64,000 nt of DNA from Dorea_A sp016295505 (GCF_039832105.1 NZ_JBDOHS010000016.1:1-64000); one strand, 5' to 3'; shown: positions 50,278-59,475, counted from the first letter of the stretch. Numbers and translations are program-made. Notes: generated from the letters alone by a model not told the origin.

Positions 50278-51285
50278 ATGAAAAGAAAGAAGATCGAATT
50301 GTGGAAAAAAGGAGAATACAGGTATCCTTTTGCGGGTGATTTTCTTCCGAATATGGAGGCGTATCTGCATGAAGATGAAGAGATTCGACCGGCGATGATT
50401 GTAGTTCCTGGTGGCGGATATTCGATTGTAAGCCCGACAGAAGGAGAAATTGTAGCAAAAAGGTTTTACGAAGCAGGGTATCAGGCGTTTGTATTGACTT
50501 ATTCGACGAACACATTTCAGCTTGAGCCGCTTAGGACACTGCCGCTTCGTGATATCTCCAGAGCGGTTCGTCATGTCCGTAAATATGCAGCGGAAATGAA
50601 TCTGCAAAAAGATCAGATCGTTTGTTGTGGATTCTCGGCAGGGGCACATCTGGTGGGAAGCCTTGCGGTTCATTATGAGGACATGTTGTTAGAAGGAGAA
50701 CCGGATTCGGATGTTTCCAATCGCCCGGATGCAACACTTCTGTGCTATCCGGTGATTACCAGTGGAAGTAAAGCCCATCTTGGCAGTTTTGACCGCCTGT
50801 TCGGAACGGATGCTTCTGAAGAGGAATTGATCTGGGCGAGTCTGGAGAAGCAGGTGAAGCCAGATACACCACCAGCATTTCTGTGGCAGACCATGACGGA
50901 CGAGACAGTTCCTGTGGAAAACAGTATTTTGTATGCAAAAGCTTGCAGTGATGCGGGAATTCCATGTGAATTACATCTTTTTATGGAAGGAAGACATGGG
51001 ATGAGCCTTGCAGATGAAGACTGGGCAGCCATTCGTCTTGGAAAAGACAGCATTTATACCATGATGCAGCAGTGGCAGACGTTGAAGACGCTCAATACGC
51101 AGGCTCCGGACCGTGTTCCGGAGATGTATCATAGCGCAGCGAAAGCTGAGACGCTCAGAGAGTTTTCATCAGAGTGGACTAAGGCATCCAAGGATGGCTG
51201 GACGCAGGAAAAACAGCATGCAGACGCGTCTGCCATGCAGTGGCCGGATCTTGCGCTTGCATGGCTGGATAAGATCCTGGCATAG
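50278..51285 (+). CDS. alpha/beta hydrolase, acetyl-esterase type
   Basis: The 335-residue protein has MIVVPGGGYSIVSPTEGEIV as oxyanion-hole region (HGGGY-like), nucleophile GFSAGAHLVGSL with the serine in GxSxG, and Asp/His in TDETVPV and MEGRHGMSL. It resembles acetyl esterases of the xylan or cephalosporin-C deacetylase group. A C-terminal tail of about 70 residues adds a helix pair (YHSAAKAETLREFSSEWTKA). The ribosome site AAAGGAG precedes ATG. It probably deacetylates plant polysaccharide fragments in the cytoplasm, since no signal peptide is seen. Confidence 0.85.
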   Translation: MKRKKIELWKKGEYRYPFAGDFLPNMEAYLHEDEEIRPAMIVVPGGGYSIVSPTEGEIVAKRFYEAGYQAFVLTYSTNTFQLEPLRTLPLRDISRAVRHVRKYAAEMNLQKDQIVCCGFSAGAHLVGSLAVHYEDMLLEGEPDSDVSNRPDATLLCYPVITSGSKAHLGSFDRLFGTDASEEELIWASLEKQVKPDTPPAFLWQTMTDETVPVENSILYAKACSDAGIPCELHLFMEGRHGMSLADEDWAAIRLGKDSIYTMMQQWQTLKTLNTQAPDRVPEMYHSAAKAETLREFSSEWTKASKDGWTQEKQHADASAMQWPDLALAWLDKILA

Positions 51286-51305
51286 CTAAGACCGGTACTT
51301 ATGAA

Positions 51306-51484
51306 TTACTTGTGACTTTTTAGTTCGCCAAGCTCCTTCTTCAAAGCAAGAAGGAGCTTCCTTTGTTCTTCCAGAGTGTTTTGCAGTTTGAGGATCGTTT
51401 GGTTTTGAGAGTCAATGGTTTGGCTTTGCGTATCGATGGTGTCCGGTTCATCAATACACAGAAAAGTAAGCCATGATTCAAGTT
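51306..51484 (-). pseudogene. C-terminal remnant of an Rpn-like PD-(D/E)xK transposase-nuclease
   Basis: On the minus strand the frame reads LESWLTFLCIDEPDTIDTQS, then QTIDSQNQTILKLQNTLEEQ and RKLLLALKKELGELKSHK before a stop. This is the tail of the Rpn/PDDEXK_2 transposase-like family. The N-terminal nuclease is absent. The stem AAGCTCCTTCTT/AAGAAGGAGCTT (51330-51359) lies in this coding remnant and may also act as a weak terminator of the esterase gene. The rest of the 51286-51655 gap holds the promoter region of the next gene. Confidence 0.6.
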
Positions 51485-51655
51485 AGAAGCATGTGTATTT
51501 ATAAATATAGTATAGTATAATAAATAAAAAGATGTATGTCAATTGTAAAGTGATACAAAATTTTGAATGTATAGACGTCTGCGGTTGTCCGCATCTGAAA
51601 GAATATGATAATATGATGCCAGAGTAAATGTTCAGAAGGATCGGAGAGGTACAGT

Positions 51656-52315
51656 ATGTATCATCAGGAATTATACAGGTGTTTTTTGTTTCGTGAGATG
51701 AGTCGGGAAAAGATAGATTCGATTCTCGGGCTGTTAAAGGGCCGGATAAAAAGCTACCAGAAAAATGAAATCGTGATATCGGAGGAAAGTGAAGTACGGG
51801 ATGTAGGGGTCCTGTTATCCGGAGAAATGTGTAAAGTGCGGTATTTTTCGGATGGAACGGAGCAGATGGTTCAGAAGCTTCAGAAGTCCTATATGGTGGG
51901 GCTTGAGATTGCCGTGAGTATGAAGAAGACGAGCCCATACAGTATGTACGCATCGCAGCCTTCGGAAGTATTCTGGTTTCCGGTCAGGTGTCTGGAAGAA
52001 CCGGGAATTCTCGAAGAGACAGACAGGATTCATCTGTACCGGAGAATTGTGTATTTTCTGGCCAATGAGGATATCCGGAAATATCGTAAGATTGAAATCC
52101 TCTCTTCCGGAAGTGTTCGGGAGAAGATTGAAAAATATCTGCGTATCCAGAAAATTCGATATCAGAGCAATGAGTTTGATATTGATTTTAACAGAGAGGA
52201 GCTTGCAAATTATCTGGGATTGAATCGTAGCGTGTTGTCTCATGAATTGAAGAATATGGAAAAGGACGGTCTTCTGACCGTCCGGAAAAATCACTTTATC
52301 TTACATCATATGTAA
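51656..52315 (+). CDS. Crp/Fnr family transcriptional regulator
   Basis: The 219-residue protein has a cyclic-nucleotide-binding-like beta barrel (VRDVGVLLSGEMCKVRYFSD, MVGLEIAVSMKKTSPYSMYA) and a C-terminal winged helix (SGSVREKIEKYLRIQKIRYQ, NREELANYLGLNRSVLSHEL). It has no cysteine cluster typical of oxygen-sensing Fnr. It may control the downstream formate/nitrite transporter and molybdenum genes, as Crp/Fnr regulators often do in anaerobes; this is inference from position. GGAGAGG precedes ATG. Confidence 0.88.
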   Translation: MYHQELYRCFLFREMSREKIDSILGLLKGRIKSYQKNEIVISEESEVRDVGVLLSGEMCKVRYFSDGTEQMVQKLQKSYMVGLEIAVSMKKTSPYSMYASQPSEVFWFPVRCLEEPGILEETDRIHLYRRIVYFLANEDIRKYRKIEILSSGSVREKIEKYLRIQKIRYQSNEFDIDFNREELANYLGLNRSVLSHELKNMEKDGLLTVRKNHFILHHM

Positions 52316-52510
52316 GACGTAAACAGTAAATTGAAATGACTAATTTTCCAAAACAAACTTTAAATTAATGAATGGAACAGAATAAAGGAATGTTTTCAAA
52401 AAGTATGCATGTCGTAGTTCGTGATGGATATATGAAACCTGGTGGTTTTCAGGGGTAACCTGTACCCGTGGTTTGTACTTCAACGGCAGAGATATTGCCG
52501 TCGCAGAGTC

Positions 52511-53275
52511 CTGTAGCAATGATTCCATCACAGTTTTTGCGATTTGGCATCCTGATGGTATATTTTTGATAGCTTTTCATGTATATACTTGATTTTGTTT
52601 TTTCTGATGGTAAATATTATTAAGCTTATCCATCACAAATTTCACATTTGTGATCTTGATGGAAAATGACTTTGAAATTTACCATCACAGATTTGCTGTT
52701 TGATATCTTGATGGATTTCCGTTCAATTTTTTGCATGTAAAAATTGCTTTTGATGATATTGGATGGTAACCGGCGATGATCGGCTGTAAATTGATGCCTT
52801 CATAACAATTCTTCCTCGCAATTCTTTATCACAATTCTTCATAACAACTCTTCCTCACAATTCGCCCTGTTCTAACAAGATGAAAGCACTCCTGTAACAA
52901 TGATTCCATCACAGCTTTGCGATTTGATATCCTGATGGTATATTTTCGATAGCTATTCATGTATATACTTGATTTTGTTTTTTCTGATGGTAAATTTTAT
53001 TAAGCTTATCCATCACAAATTTAATATTTGATATCCTGATGGTAAATATTATTAAGCTTATCCATCACAAATTTAACATTTGCGATCTTGATGGAAAAGG
53101 ACCTTGAAATTTACCATCACAGCTTTGCTGTTTGATATCTTGATGGATTTCCGTTCATTTTTTTGCATGTATAAATTGCTTTTGATGATATTAGATGGTA
53201 ACCGGCGATGAACGGCTGTAAATTAGATGCCTTTATCACGATTCGCCCCTGCTTTTTATATGATTAAAGCACTCT
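52511..53275. repeat. phased intergenic array D, duplicated 52-bp-period palindromic array
   Basis: The 1.15-kb gap between the Crp/Fnr and focA genes contains a duplication of about 380 bases (copies near 52511-52890 and 52892-53275). TGATGG words start at 52553, 52605, 52657, 52709 and degenerate 52761, then 52933, 52985, 53037, 53089, 53141 and degenerate 53193. All steps are exactly 52. CCATCACA words are placed 25-28 bases before many of them, making palindromes. Copy two has one extra unit. No open frame and no CRISPR-like variable spacers are seen. Confidence 0.85.
52805..52867. repeat. 13-bp short tandem repeat within array D
   Basis: ACAATTCTTCCTC and close variants repeat five times with a period of 13 bases. 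It lies between the two copies of the duplication. Confidence 0.65.
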
Positions 53276-53464
53276 TCCGCGATATCCAACCTTATGAAAA
53301 GTCGGTATAGCTGTCTGATCAGTTGCTCCATGACATGTTTCTATATGAAAAGGCGATTTATAGATATTAGTCATAACCCGGAAGATGTTCTTGTAAAACA
53401 GTTCTGGTTCTTCTAAAATAGACAGTATGAAAAGATGAAAATATAGTACAGGGGGAATGTAAAG

Positions 53465-54292
53465 ATGAATCTTTTTTCACCAGCTGAAATAGCCAGAAAT
53501 TATATCAATGTCGGAAAGGGCAAGGTAAATACGCCGATTCCAAAGATGCTGCTTCTGGCAGTCATGGCAGGTGCATTTATCGCGCTTGGGGGCGTAGGTG
53601 CAACGACGGCGGCCGTCGGGGTGCAGCCTGCATCTGTCGGAAAACTGATGGGGGCATGTATCTTTCCGGGAGGTCTTACCATGGTGCTTCTGGCAGGAAG
53701 TGAGCTTTTTACCGGCAACTGTCTGCTTACGGTCCCGCTTCTGGAAAAGGAGATTAAGCTGTCTGGAATGCTGAAAAACTGGGTCGTTGTATATGTCGGT
53801 AATTTTATCGGGGGAATTCTGGTGGCAGCAGGAGTTGTATATTCGCATCAGATCAGTCTTTTTGACAACGGAATGGCAGTATCTGTGATCTCCGCGGCAG
53901 CAGGGAAATGCGCTCTGAGCTTTACGGATGCGCTGATCCGGGGAATCTTCTGCAACTTCCTGGTATGTATCGCGGTCTGGGTGTCCTTTGCGGCAAAAGA
54001 CGTGGCAGGAAAGATCATAGGTCTGTTCTTTCCGATCATGATATTCGTTGTCTGCGGATTTGAGCACAGCGTAGCCAATATGTATTACATAGGTGCAGGC
54101 CTGTTTGCTAAGGGAATTCCGGAATATGCACAGGCGGCCGCAGATGCCGGTGTGAATCTGGATGTACTTACATGGGGAAATTTTCTGGGAACGAATCTGA
54201 TTCCGGTTACCATCGGGAATATCATTGGAGGCGGTATCTGTGTGGGGTGTGTATACTGGTTCCTTTATCTGAGAAAAAAGGATGAAAAATAA
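53465..54292 (+). CDS. focA: formate/nitrite transporter family protein
   Basis: The 275-residue protein has six membrane helices and the FNT signature: MLLLAVMAGAFIALGGVGAT, AGSELFTGNCLLTVPLL (central pore), NWVVVYVGNFIGGILVAAG and NMYYIGAGLFAKG near the end, then FLGTNLIPVTIGNIIGGGIC. FNT channels move formate or nitrite. Position upstream of a molybdenum-cofactor operon and downstream of a Crp/Fnr gene favours formate. GGGGGAATG precedes ATG. Confidence 0.92.
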   Translation: MNLFSPAEIARNYINVGKGKVNTPIPKMLLLAVMAGAFIALGGVGATTAAVGVQPASVGKLMGACIFPGGLTMVLLAGSELFTGNCLLTVPLLEKEIKLSGMLKNWVVVYVGNFIGGILVAAGVVYSHQISLFDNGMAVSVISAAAGKCALSFTDALIRGIFCNFLVCIAVWVSFAAKDVAGKIIGLFFPIMIFVVCGFEHSVANMYYIGAGLFAKGIPEYAQAAADAGVNLDVLTWGNFLGTNLIPVTIGNIIGGGICVGCVYWFLYLRKKDEK

Positions 54293-54451
54293 GGGATAGA
54301 AAAAGTAAAAAGTTGTCTGGACAACATAAAATGAAGAGCATTTTTGCTATACTGATGTTGGCCGGAAAAGAGATTCAAAAGGGATTGTTATAAATTATGG
54401 TATCGTTCTGGATGGCCAATGATGTTATAACAGTTCCTTTTTATATTATTG

Positions 54452-54473
54452 TTATCAAATGTGATTGTGATAA
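54452..54473. promoter_or_regulatory. inverted repeat upstream of the molybdenum operon
   Basis: TTATCA and TGATAA are separated by ten bases. It lies 48 bases before the ATG of the molybdopterin gene and may be an operator; no Moco riboswitch was recognised here. Confidence 0.3.
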
Positions 54474-54520
54474 AAAGCAGAGATCGTTGAAAAGGGAACA
54501 AAAAAGGAGAGGAAAGAAAG

Positions 54521-55546
54521 ATGAAGCTGGTAAAAACAGAGGATGCCGTCGGACATGTATTGTGTCACGATATTACACAGATCATAAAAGGAGTGACAAA
54601 GGATGCGGTCTTCCGAAAGGGACATGTGGTGACCGAGGAGGACATCCCGGTTCTTCTGTCTGTGGGAAAAGAAAATCTGTATATCTGGGAAAAAGAAGAA
54701 GGAATGCTGCATGAAGATGAAGCCGCCGAGATTCTGCGCAGGATCTGTCAGGGCAACGGCATGCATCCGTCAGGGGTCAAGGAAGGAAAGGTTGAACTGA
54801 TTGCCGATATCGATGGCGTGCTGAAGATCGATGTTGAAAAGCTGAATCGCATCAATTCACTGGGAGAGATGATGATTGCCAGTCGCCATGGCAATTTCCC
54901 GGTCAGAAAAGGAGATAAGATTGCAGGTACCAGAGTGATTCCTCTGGTCATTCACGAGGACAAGATGAAGAAGGCAGAAGAGGTTGCAGGAGAGGAGCCG
55001 ATCTTTCAGATTCTGCCTTACGGGAAGAAAAAAGTCGGGATCGTTACAACAGGAAGCGAAGTATACAAGGGACGGATTCAGGATACATTTACCCCGGTGA
55101 TTCGGGAGAAGCTTGCAGAGTATGGAATTACAGAGGCCGAGCAGGTGATCTGTGATGATGATCACAGAATGATTACCGGAGCGATTGAAGAGATGCTTGC
55201 CAAAGGCTGTGACATGGTCATCTGTACGGGCGGCATGAGTGTGGATCCGGATGACCGCACTCCGCTTGCCATCCGGAACACAGGCGCCGATATCGTGACG
55301 TATGGGGCACCGGTGCTTCCGGGAGCGATGTTCTTACTGGCGTATTACCAGGGGGATATTCCTGTCATGGGACTTCCGGGCTGTGTCATGTATGCGAAGA
55401 GAACGGTCTTCGATCTGGTCCTTCCGAGAATCCTGAGTGGTGAAAAACTGACAGCAGAGGATCTGAACTGTCTGGGGCAGGGCGGTCTGTGCCTGTCCTG
55501 TCCGGTCTGTACATTTCCGAACTGTGGTTTTGGAAAGGGCAGATAG
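54521..55546 (+). CDS. MoeA/MogA-like molybdopterin-binding protein
   Basis: The 341-residue protein has the MoCF-binding fold: VGIVTTGSEVYKGRI at about 170, MVICTGGMSVDPDDRTPLAI and APVLPGAMFLLAYYQGDIPV with VMGLPGC near 300. It is shorter than MoeA and has an extra C-terminal tail LCLSCPVCTFPNCGFGKG with four cysteines. It probably binds molybdopterin in the last step of cofactor insertion for molybdenum hydroxylases. AGGAAAG precedes ATG. First gene of the cluster. Confidence 0.85.
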   Translation: MKLVKTEDAVGHVLCHDITQIIKGVTKDAVFRKGHVVTEEDIPVLLSVGKENLYIWEKEEGMLHEDEAAEILRRICQGNGMHPSGVKEGKVELIADIDGVLKIDVEKLNRINSLGEMMIASRHGNFPVRKGDKIAGTRVIPLVIHEDKMKKAEEVAGEEPIFQILPYGKKKVGIVTTGSEVYKGRIQDTFTPVIREKLAEYGITEAEQVICDDDHRMITGAIEEMLAKGCDMVICTGGMSVDPDDRTPLAIRNTGADIVTYGAPVLPGAMFLLAYYQGDIPVMGLPGCVMYAKRTVFDLVLPRILSGEKLTAEDLNCLGQGGLCLSCPVCTFPNCGFGKGR

Positions 55547-55556
55547 GTGAGTCTGT

Positions 55557-56585
55557 ATGAGAACATTATTTGAAACGATCGAGCAGACCGCTTCGCAGAC
55601 ACGGAGGATGGTTCTTACGGTTCTGAATGAGGAGTTCTCGGGAGAAAAAGTATTGGCCGTAGATGGGAAAATTATCTGGGAGAGCAGGTCGAATGGGTTC
55701 TTTCGGGCATATCAGAAGGAGATTGCCGGACTTACCGAAGGGGGAACGATTGATCTTGGAGGACATCCGGTATTCTGCGACGTACTGGGCGAGGAGACGA
55801 AGATCGTCATCTGCGGCGGCGGTCATGTATCCATCCCGGTGATCACGCTGGGAGTGATGATGGGATGTGAAGTGACGGTTCTGGAAGACCGGCCGTCATA
55901 TGCAGACAATGCAAGACGCGCAGGGGCAACGAGAGTCATCTGCGAGCCATTTGAAGAGGGGCTGGAAAAGGTTGCGGGTGATGCGGGTACGTATTTTGTG
56001 ATCGTGACCAGGGGACATCGTTATGATCAGATCTGTCTGGAGCAGATCGCACAGAAAGAGCACGCATATATCGGAATGATCGGAAGCCGCAGAAGAACTA
56101 CGATGGTAAAAGAGACACTGAAGGAAAAAGGGATCGATCCGGAGGTGCTAGATCATGTCTATACACCGATCGGGCTGGATATCAAGGCAGAGACGCCGGT
56201 GGAGATCGCAGTTTCCATCATGGCGGAGATTATAGAAGTCAAGAATCAGAAGAAACGTTCCGGCGGGTATAGCAAAGAGATCCTGAGGGCGATTCTGGAG
56301 CAGGAGAAGGACAGCGGACGAAAAGTGCTTGCGACGATCGTAGACAGAAAGGGCTCCGCACCGCGAACGGTCGGAACGAAGATGTTGATCCTGCGGGACG
56401 GCAGGTGTATCGGAACCATCGGCGGCGGCTGTATGGAAGCCAATGTGGTGCAGAAAGCACTTGCCATGGCTGCGCTGGGAGAACCGAAAGCTCGCATCTG
56501 TCAGGTAGATATGACGGGAGCGGATGCGGAAGAAGAAGGAATGGTCTGCGGCGGAGTGATCCGTGTGCTGCTGGAATTGATATAG
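55557..56585 (+). CDS. xdhC: XdhC/CoxI family cofactor insertion protein
   Basis: The 342-residue protein has a Rossmann domain (IVICGGGHVSIPVITLGVMM, VTVLEDRPSYADNARRAGA, IGMIGSRRRTTMVKETLKEK). A CoxI/XdhC domain follows (VLATIVDRKGSAPRTVGTKM, CIGTIGGGCMEANVVQKAL). It delivers sulfurated (or selenated) molybdenum cofactor to xanthine-dehydrogenase-type hydroxylases. It starts 11 bases after the molybdopterin gene. Confidence 0.92.
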   Translation: MRTLFETIEQTASQTRRMVLTVLNEEFSGEKVLAVDGKIIWESRSNGFFRAYQKEIAGLTEGGTIDLGGHPVFCDVLGEETKIVICGGGHVSIPVITLGVMMGCEVTVLEDRPSYADNARRAGATRVICEPFEEGLEKVAGDAGTYFVIVTRGHRYDQICLEQIAQKEHAYIGMIGSRRRTTMVKETLKEKGIDPEVLDHVYTPIGLDIKAETPVEIAVSIMAEIIEVKNQKKRSGGYSKEILRAILEQEKDSGRKVLATIVDRKGSAPRTVGTKMLILRDGRCIGTIGGGCMEANVVQKALAMAALGEPKARICQVDMTGADAEEEGMVCGGVIRVLLELI

Positions 56586-56637
56586 ATATTAATATATAGA
56601 GAAATATAGATACAGATAGGAAAGGAAAGCTACAGGA

Positions 56638-57603
56638 ATGCTGGACAGGTATGGAAGAAGCATCAATTACATGAGGATCTCGATCACAGACAGATGCAAT
56701 CTGCGCTGTCGCTACTGTATGCCTGATGGAATCCCCTGGGTTCCGATGGAAGAGATCCTGACTTATGAAGAACTGGAGATGCTGGCAAGAGAAGCAGCCG
56801 GGATCGGAATCCGCAGGATCAAAGTGACCGGCGGAGAACCGCTCGTCAGAAGAGGCTGTCCGTCCTTTGTGGGGATGCTGAAACGGGTTCCCGGAATTGA
56901 GCAGGTGACGCTTACGACCAATGGTGTATACCTTGCAGATTATGCCGAAGAACTGAAAGAAAACGGACTGGATGCGGTAAATGTCAGTCTGGATACATTG
57001 AATCCGCAGCGTTTCTTCGAGATTACAGGAAGAGATGCGCTGGGCCGGGTGCTGGACGGACTGGATGCGGCGCTTCAGTATCAGATTCCGCTGAAGATTA
57101 ATGCGGTTCTCCAAAAAGGACGGAATGAAGAGGAATGGCCGGAGCTTGCATCCCTTGCCAGAGAGCGCAGACTGGATGTCCGCTTTATCGAGATGATGCC
57201 GATCGGACATGGCAGGAACTATGAGTCGATCGCAAATGAAGAGATTCTTCGTCAGCTGGAAATGCAGTACGGACCGCTTGCGAGGGATAACAGGGTGCAT
57301 GGCAACGGACCGGCTGTTTACTATCGGGTGCCCGGATATCAGGGAAGTATCGGATTCATCAGCGCCATGCACGGGAAATTCTGCGAGTACTGCAACCGGA
57401 TCCGAGTGACATCCACGGGAGATATCAAGTCCTGCCTGTGCTTTGAAGACCGGATCTCCGTAAGAGATGCGCTGAGAGCAAAGGATACACAGGAAGTAAG
57501 AAATCTTTTGGACCTGGCCATCCGGAATAAACCGGCGGCACACCGGTTTGAAGAGACAGATATGGTGACAGAGCAGCAGGAGATGTCATCGATAGGAGGA
57601 TAA
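56638..57603 (+). CDS. moaA: GTP 3',8-cyclase MoaA
   Basis: The 321-residue radical-SAM enzyme makes the first intermediate of molybdopterin. The N-terminal cluster is CNLRCRYC (Cys20, 24, 27 with C-x3-C-x2-C) and the C-terminal cluster lies in CEYCNRIRVTSTGDIKSC. KVTGGEPLVRRGC is the SAM-contact region. It ends with Gly-Gly (MSSIGG), as MoaA needs. AGGAAAGGAAAG precedes ATG. Confidence 0.94.
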   Translation: MLDRYGRSINYMRISITDRCNLRCRYCMPDGIPWVPMEEILTYEELEMLAREAAGIGIRRIKVTGGEPLVRRGCPSFVGMLKRVPGIEQVTLTTNGVYLADYAEELKENGLDAVNVSLDTLNPQRFFEITGRDALGRVLDGLDAALQYQIPLKINAVLQKGRNEEEWPELASLARERRLDVRFIEMMPIGHGRNYESIANEEILRQLEMQYGPLARDNRVHGNGPAVYYRVPGYQGSIGFISAMHGKFCEYCNRIRVTSTGDIKSCLCFEDRISVRDALRAKDTQEVRNLLDLAIRNKPAAHRFEETDMVTEQQEMSSIGG

Positions 57604-57607
57604 TTGT

Positions 57608-58543
57608 ATGGGAGAACTGAAAGCAATCTGCATCAGCGAAAAACGAGGGACGCAGAAAAAAGAGATCCCCGAAGCACAGGTCCTTGTGGACTGGGGAATT
57701 GAAGGAGACGCACACGGCGGCAAATGGCATCGTCAGATCAGCCTGCTTGCAGTCGAGAAAATAGAAGAATTTCGCAGAAAGGGAGCCGATGTGGACTTTG
57801 GCGCATTCGGAGAGAATCTGATTATAGAAGGGTTCGATCTTCGCCGGCTGGCGGTAGGAACCAGATTTCGGATCGGCGAAGTCATCCTGGAACTGACTCA
57901 GATTGGAAAGGAATGCCACAGCCACTGCGAGATCTATAAGAAAATGGGTGACTGCATCATGCCAAGAGAAGGTGTATTTACCAAAGTGCTCCACGGAGGT
58001 GTGATTCGGAAAGGTGATCCGGTGGAAATGATTCCTCCGGCCGCTGACAGACCGTATACGGCTGCTGTGATTACACTCAGTGACAAAGGCTTTGCAGGAG
58101 AGCGGGAAGATAAAAGCGGCCCACTGATCCGGGAGATGCTGCAGGATGCCGGTTATGAGATCGTAGAAACGCTTCTCCTGCCGGATGAGAGAGTACCTCT
58201 GGAACGTCAGATGATCCGTCTGGCCGATCAGAGACAGGTGAATCTGATCCTTACAACCGGAGGAACCGGATTCTCCGCGCGGGATATTACGCCGGAAGCG
58301 ACGATTGCAGTGTGCGACCGAATGGCAAGAGGCATTGCAGATGCCGTTCGGAGTTATTCTATGAGCATTACTCCAAGAGCAATGTTCAGCCGGGCAGAAT
58401 CAGGAATTCGAAAGAGTACATTGATTGTGAATCTGCCGGGAAGCCCCAAAGCAGTACAGGAAACTCTGGAATATCTCTTACCGGAGCTTCCACATGGACT
58501 TGGAATCTTAAGGGGCAGTGAGGGAGAATGTGCGAGAAAGTAA
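57608..58543 (+). CDS. fused MOSC domain and MogA molybdopterin adenylyltransferase
   Basis: The 311-residue protein carries an N-terminal MOSC domain (residues about 1-145: GIEGDAHGGKWHRQISLLAV, GKECHSHCEIYKKMGDCIMP with conserved cysteines). The C-terminal MogA/MoaB domain runs from about 149 (YTAAVITLSDKGFAGEREDK, LILTTGGTGFSARDITPEAT). The MOSC part likely handles sulfur or selenium at the molybdenum centre and the MogA part adenylates molybdopterin. It starts four bases after moaA. Such fusions occur in Clostridia. Confidence 0.9.
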   Translation: MGELKAICISEKRGTQKKEIPEAQVLVDWGIEGDAHGGKWHRQISLLAVEKIEEFRRKGADVDFGAFGENLIIEGFDLRRLAVGTRFRIGEVILELTQIGKECHSHCEIYKKMGDCIMPREGVFTKVLHGGVIRKGDPVEMIPPAADRPYTAAVITLSDKGFAGEREDKSGPLIREMLQDAGYEIVETLLLPDERVPLERQMIRLADQRQVNLILTTGGTGFSARDITPEATIAVCDRMARGIADAVRSYSMSITPRAMFSRAESGIRKSTLIVNLPGSPKAVQETLEYLLPELPHGLGILRGSEGECARK

Positions 58544-58574
58544 TCACATTCAAATGTGGATCAGGAGAAAAAAG

Positions 58575-59435
58575 ATGAAAAAGAGAACGCTTATGAAAAG
58601 ACTTACGGCAGTTCTGCTTGTAGCCATAATGGCAGCAGGAATGATGGCCTGCGGATCCAAAGAGGAAGCTGAAGAAGCAGAGGAGGCAGAGATCCAGGTG
58701 TTTATTGCTGCCAGCCTGAATACGGTTATGACAGAGCTTGCAGAGATGTACAATGAAGAGCATCCGGAAGTAACGATCACTTATAATGCAGACAGCTCCG
58801 GAACATTGATGACACAGATCGAAGAAGGATATGAGTGTGACATTTTCTTCTCAGCAGCACAGAAACAGATGGATCAGCTGGAAGAAGACGGACTGGTTGT
58901 GGACGGAACCAGAGCGAATGTAGTCAACAACCAGGTTGTAGTTGTGACATTGAAGGACAGTGACACAAAGGTAACCGGACTTGAGAATATCGGGGATGCA
59001 GAAAATATTGCTCTGGCAGGCGGAAGCGTTCCGGTTGGAAAATATACCAGACAGGCACTGGTAAACCTTGGTATCCTGGAAGAGGCAGAGGATGTTGCAG
59101 CAATTACCACACAGCAGGTATCCGACGCATTTGGCGGAGTGGAGATCAGCGAACAGGATAATGTAAGTAAAGTACTTGCCGCTGTTGTAGAAGGTTCCTG
59201 TGAAGTCGGAACGACATATTATTCCGATACTTATGGATATGAGGATGACCTTACGATCCTGGAAACAGTCAGCTATGATCTGACAGGAAACGTCATCTAT
59301 CCAATCGCACGGATCATCAATTCAGAAGCAGATGATGCACAGACAAAAGCTGCAGAGGACTTCCTTGCATTTATTCTGTCAGATGAAGCAAAAGCAGTAT
59401 TTGATGCATATTACTTTGATACCAACGTGGAATAA
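58575..59435 (+). CDS. modA: molybdate ABC transporter substrate-binding lipoprotein
   Basis: The 286-residue protein starts MKKRTLMKRLTAVLLVAIMA with lipobox MMAC, then VFIAASLNTVMTELAEMYNE, the ModA oxyanion-binding start, and FFSAAQKQMDQLEEDGLV. It should bind molybdate or tungstate outside the membrane. ATG 58575 follows AGGAGAAAAAAG. An earlier in-frame codon at 58518 would abolish the signal. Confidence 0.93.
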   Translation: MKKRTLMKRLTAVLLVAIMAAGMMACGSKEEAEEAEEAEIQVFIAASLNTVMTELAEMYNEEHPEVTITYNADSSGTLMTQIEEGYECDIFFSAAQKQMDQLEEDGLVVDGTRANVVNNQVVVVTLKDSDTKVTGLENIGDAENIALAGGSVPVGKYTRQALVNLGILEEAEDVAAITTQQVSDAFGGVEISEQDNVSKVLAAVVEGSCEVGTTYYSDTYGYEDDLTILETVSYDLTGNVIYPIARIINSEADDAQTKAAEDFLAFILSDEAKAVFDAYYFDTNVE

Positions 59436-59475
59436 ATAAGACAAAACGTGAGCGGCAGCCGGAGGGAGGAGCACA

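Noticed and set aside
52511..53275. CRISPR array in the focA upstream gap
   Set aside because: Repeats are palindromic words in related context, not identical repeats with unique spacers; a block duplication explains the similarity.
54293..54520. Molybdenum-cofactor riboswitch before the molybdenum operon
   Set aside because: The gap has short inverted repeats only and none of the conserved Moco aptamer helices could be drawn.
56239..57543. 434-residue minus-strand open frame opposite xdhC and moaA
   Set aside because: Spans two well-supported genes on the other strand and has low-complexity translation.
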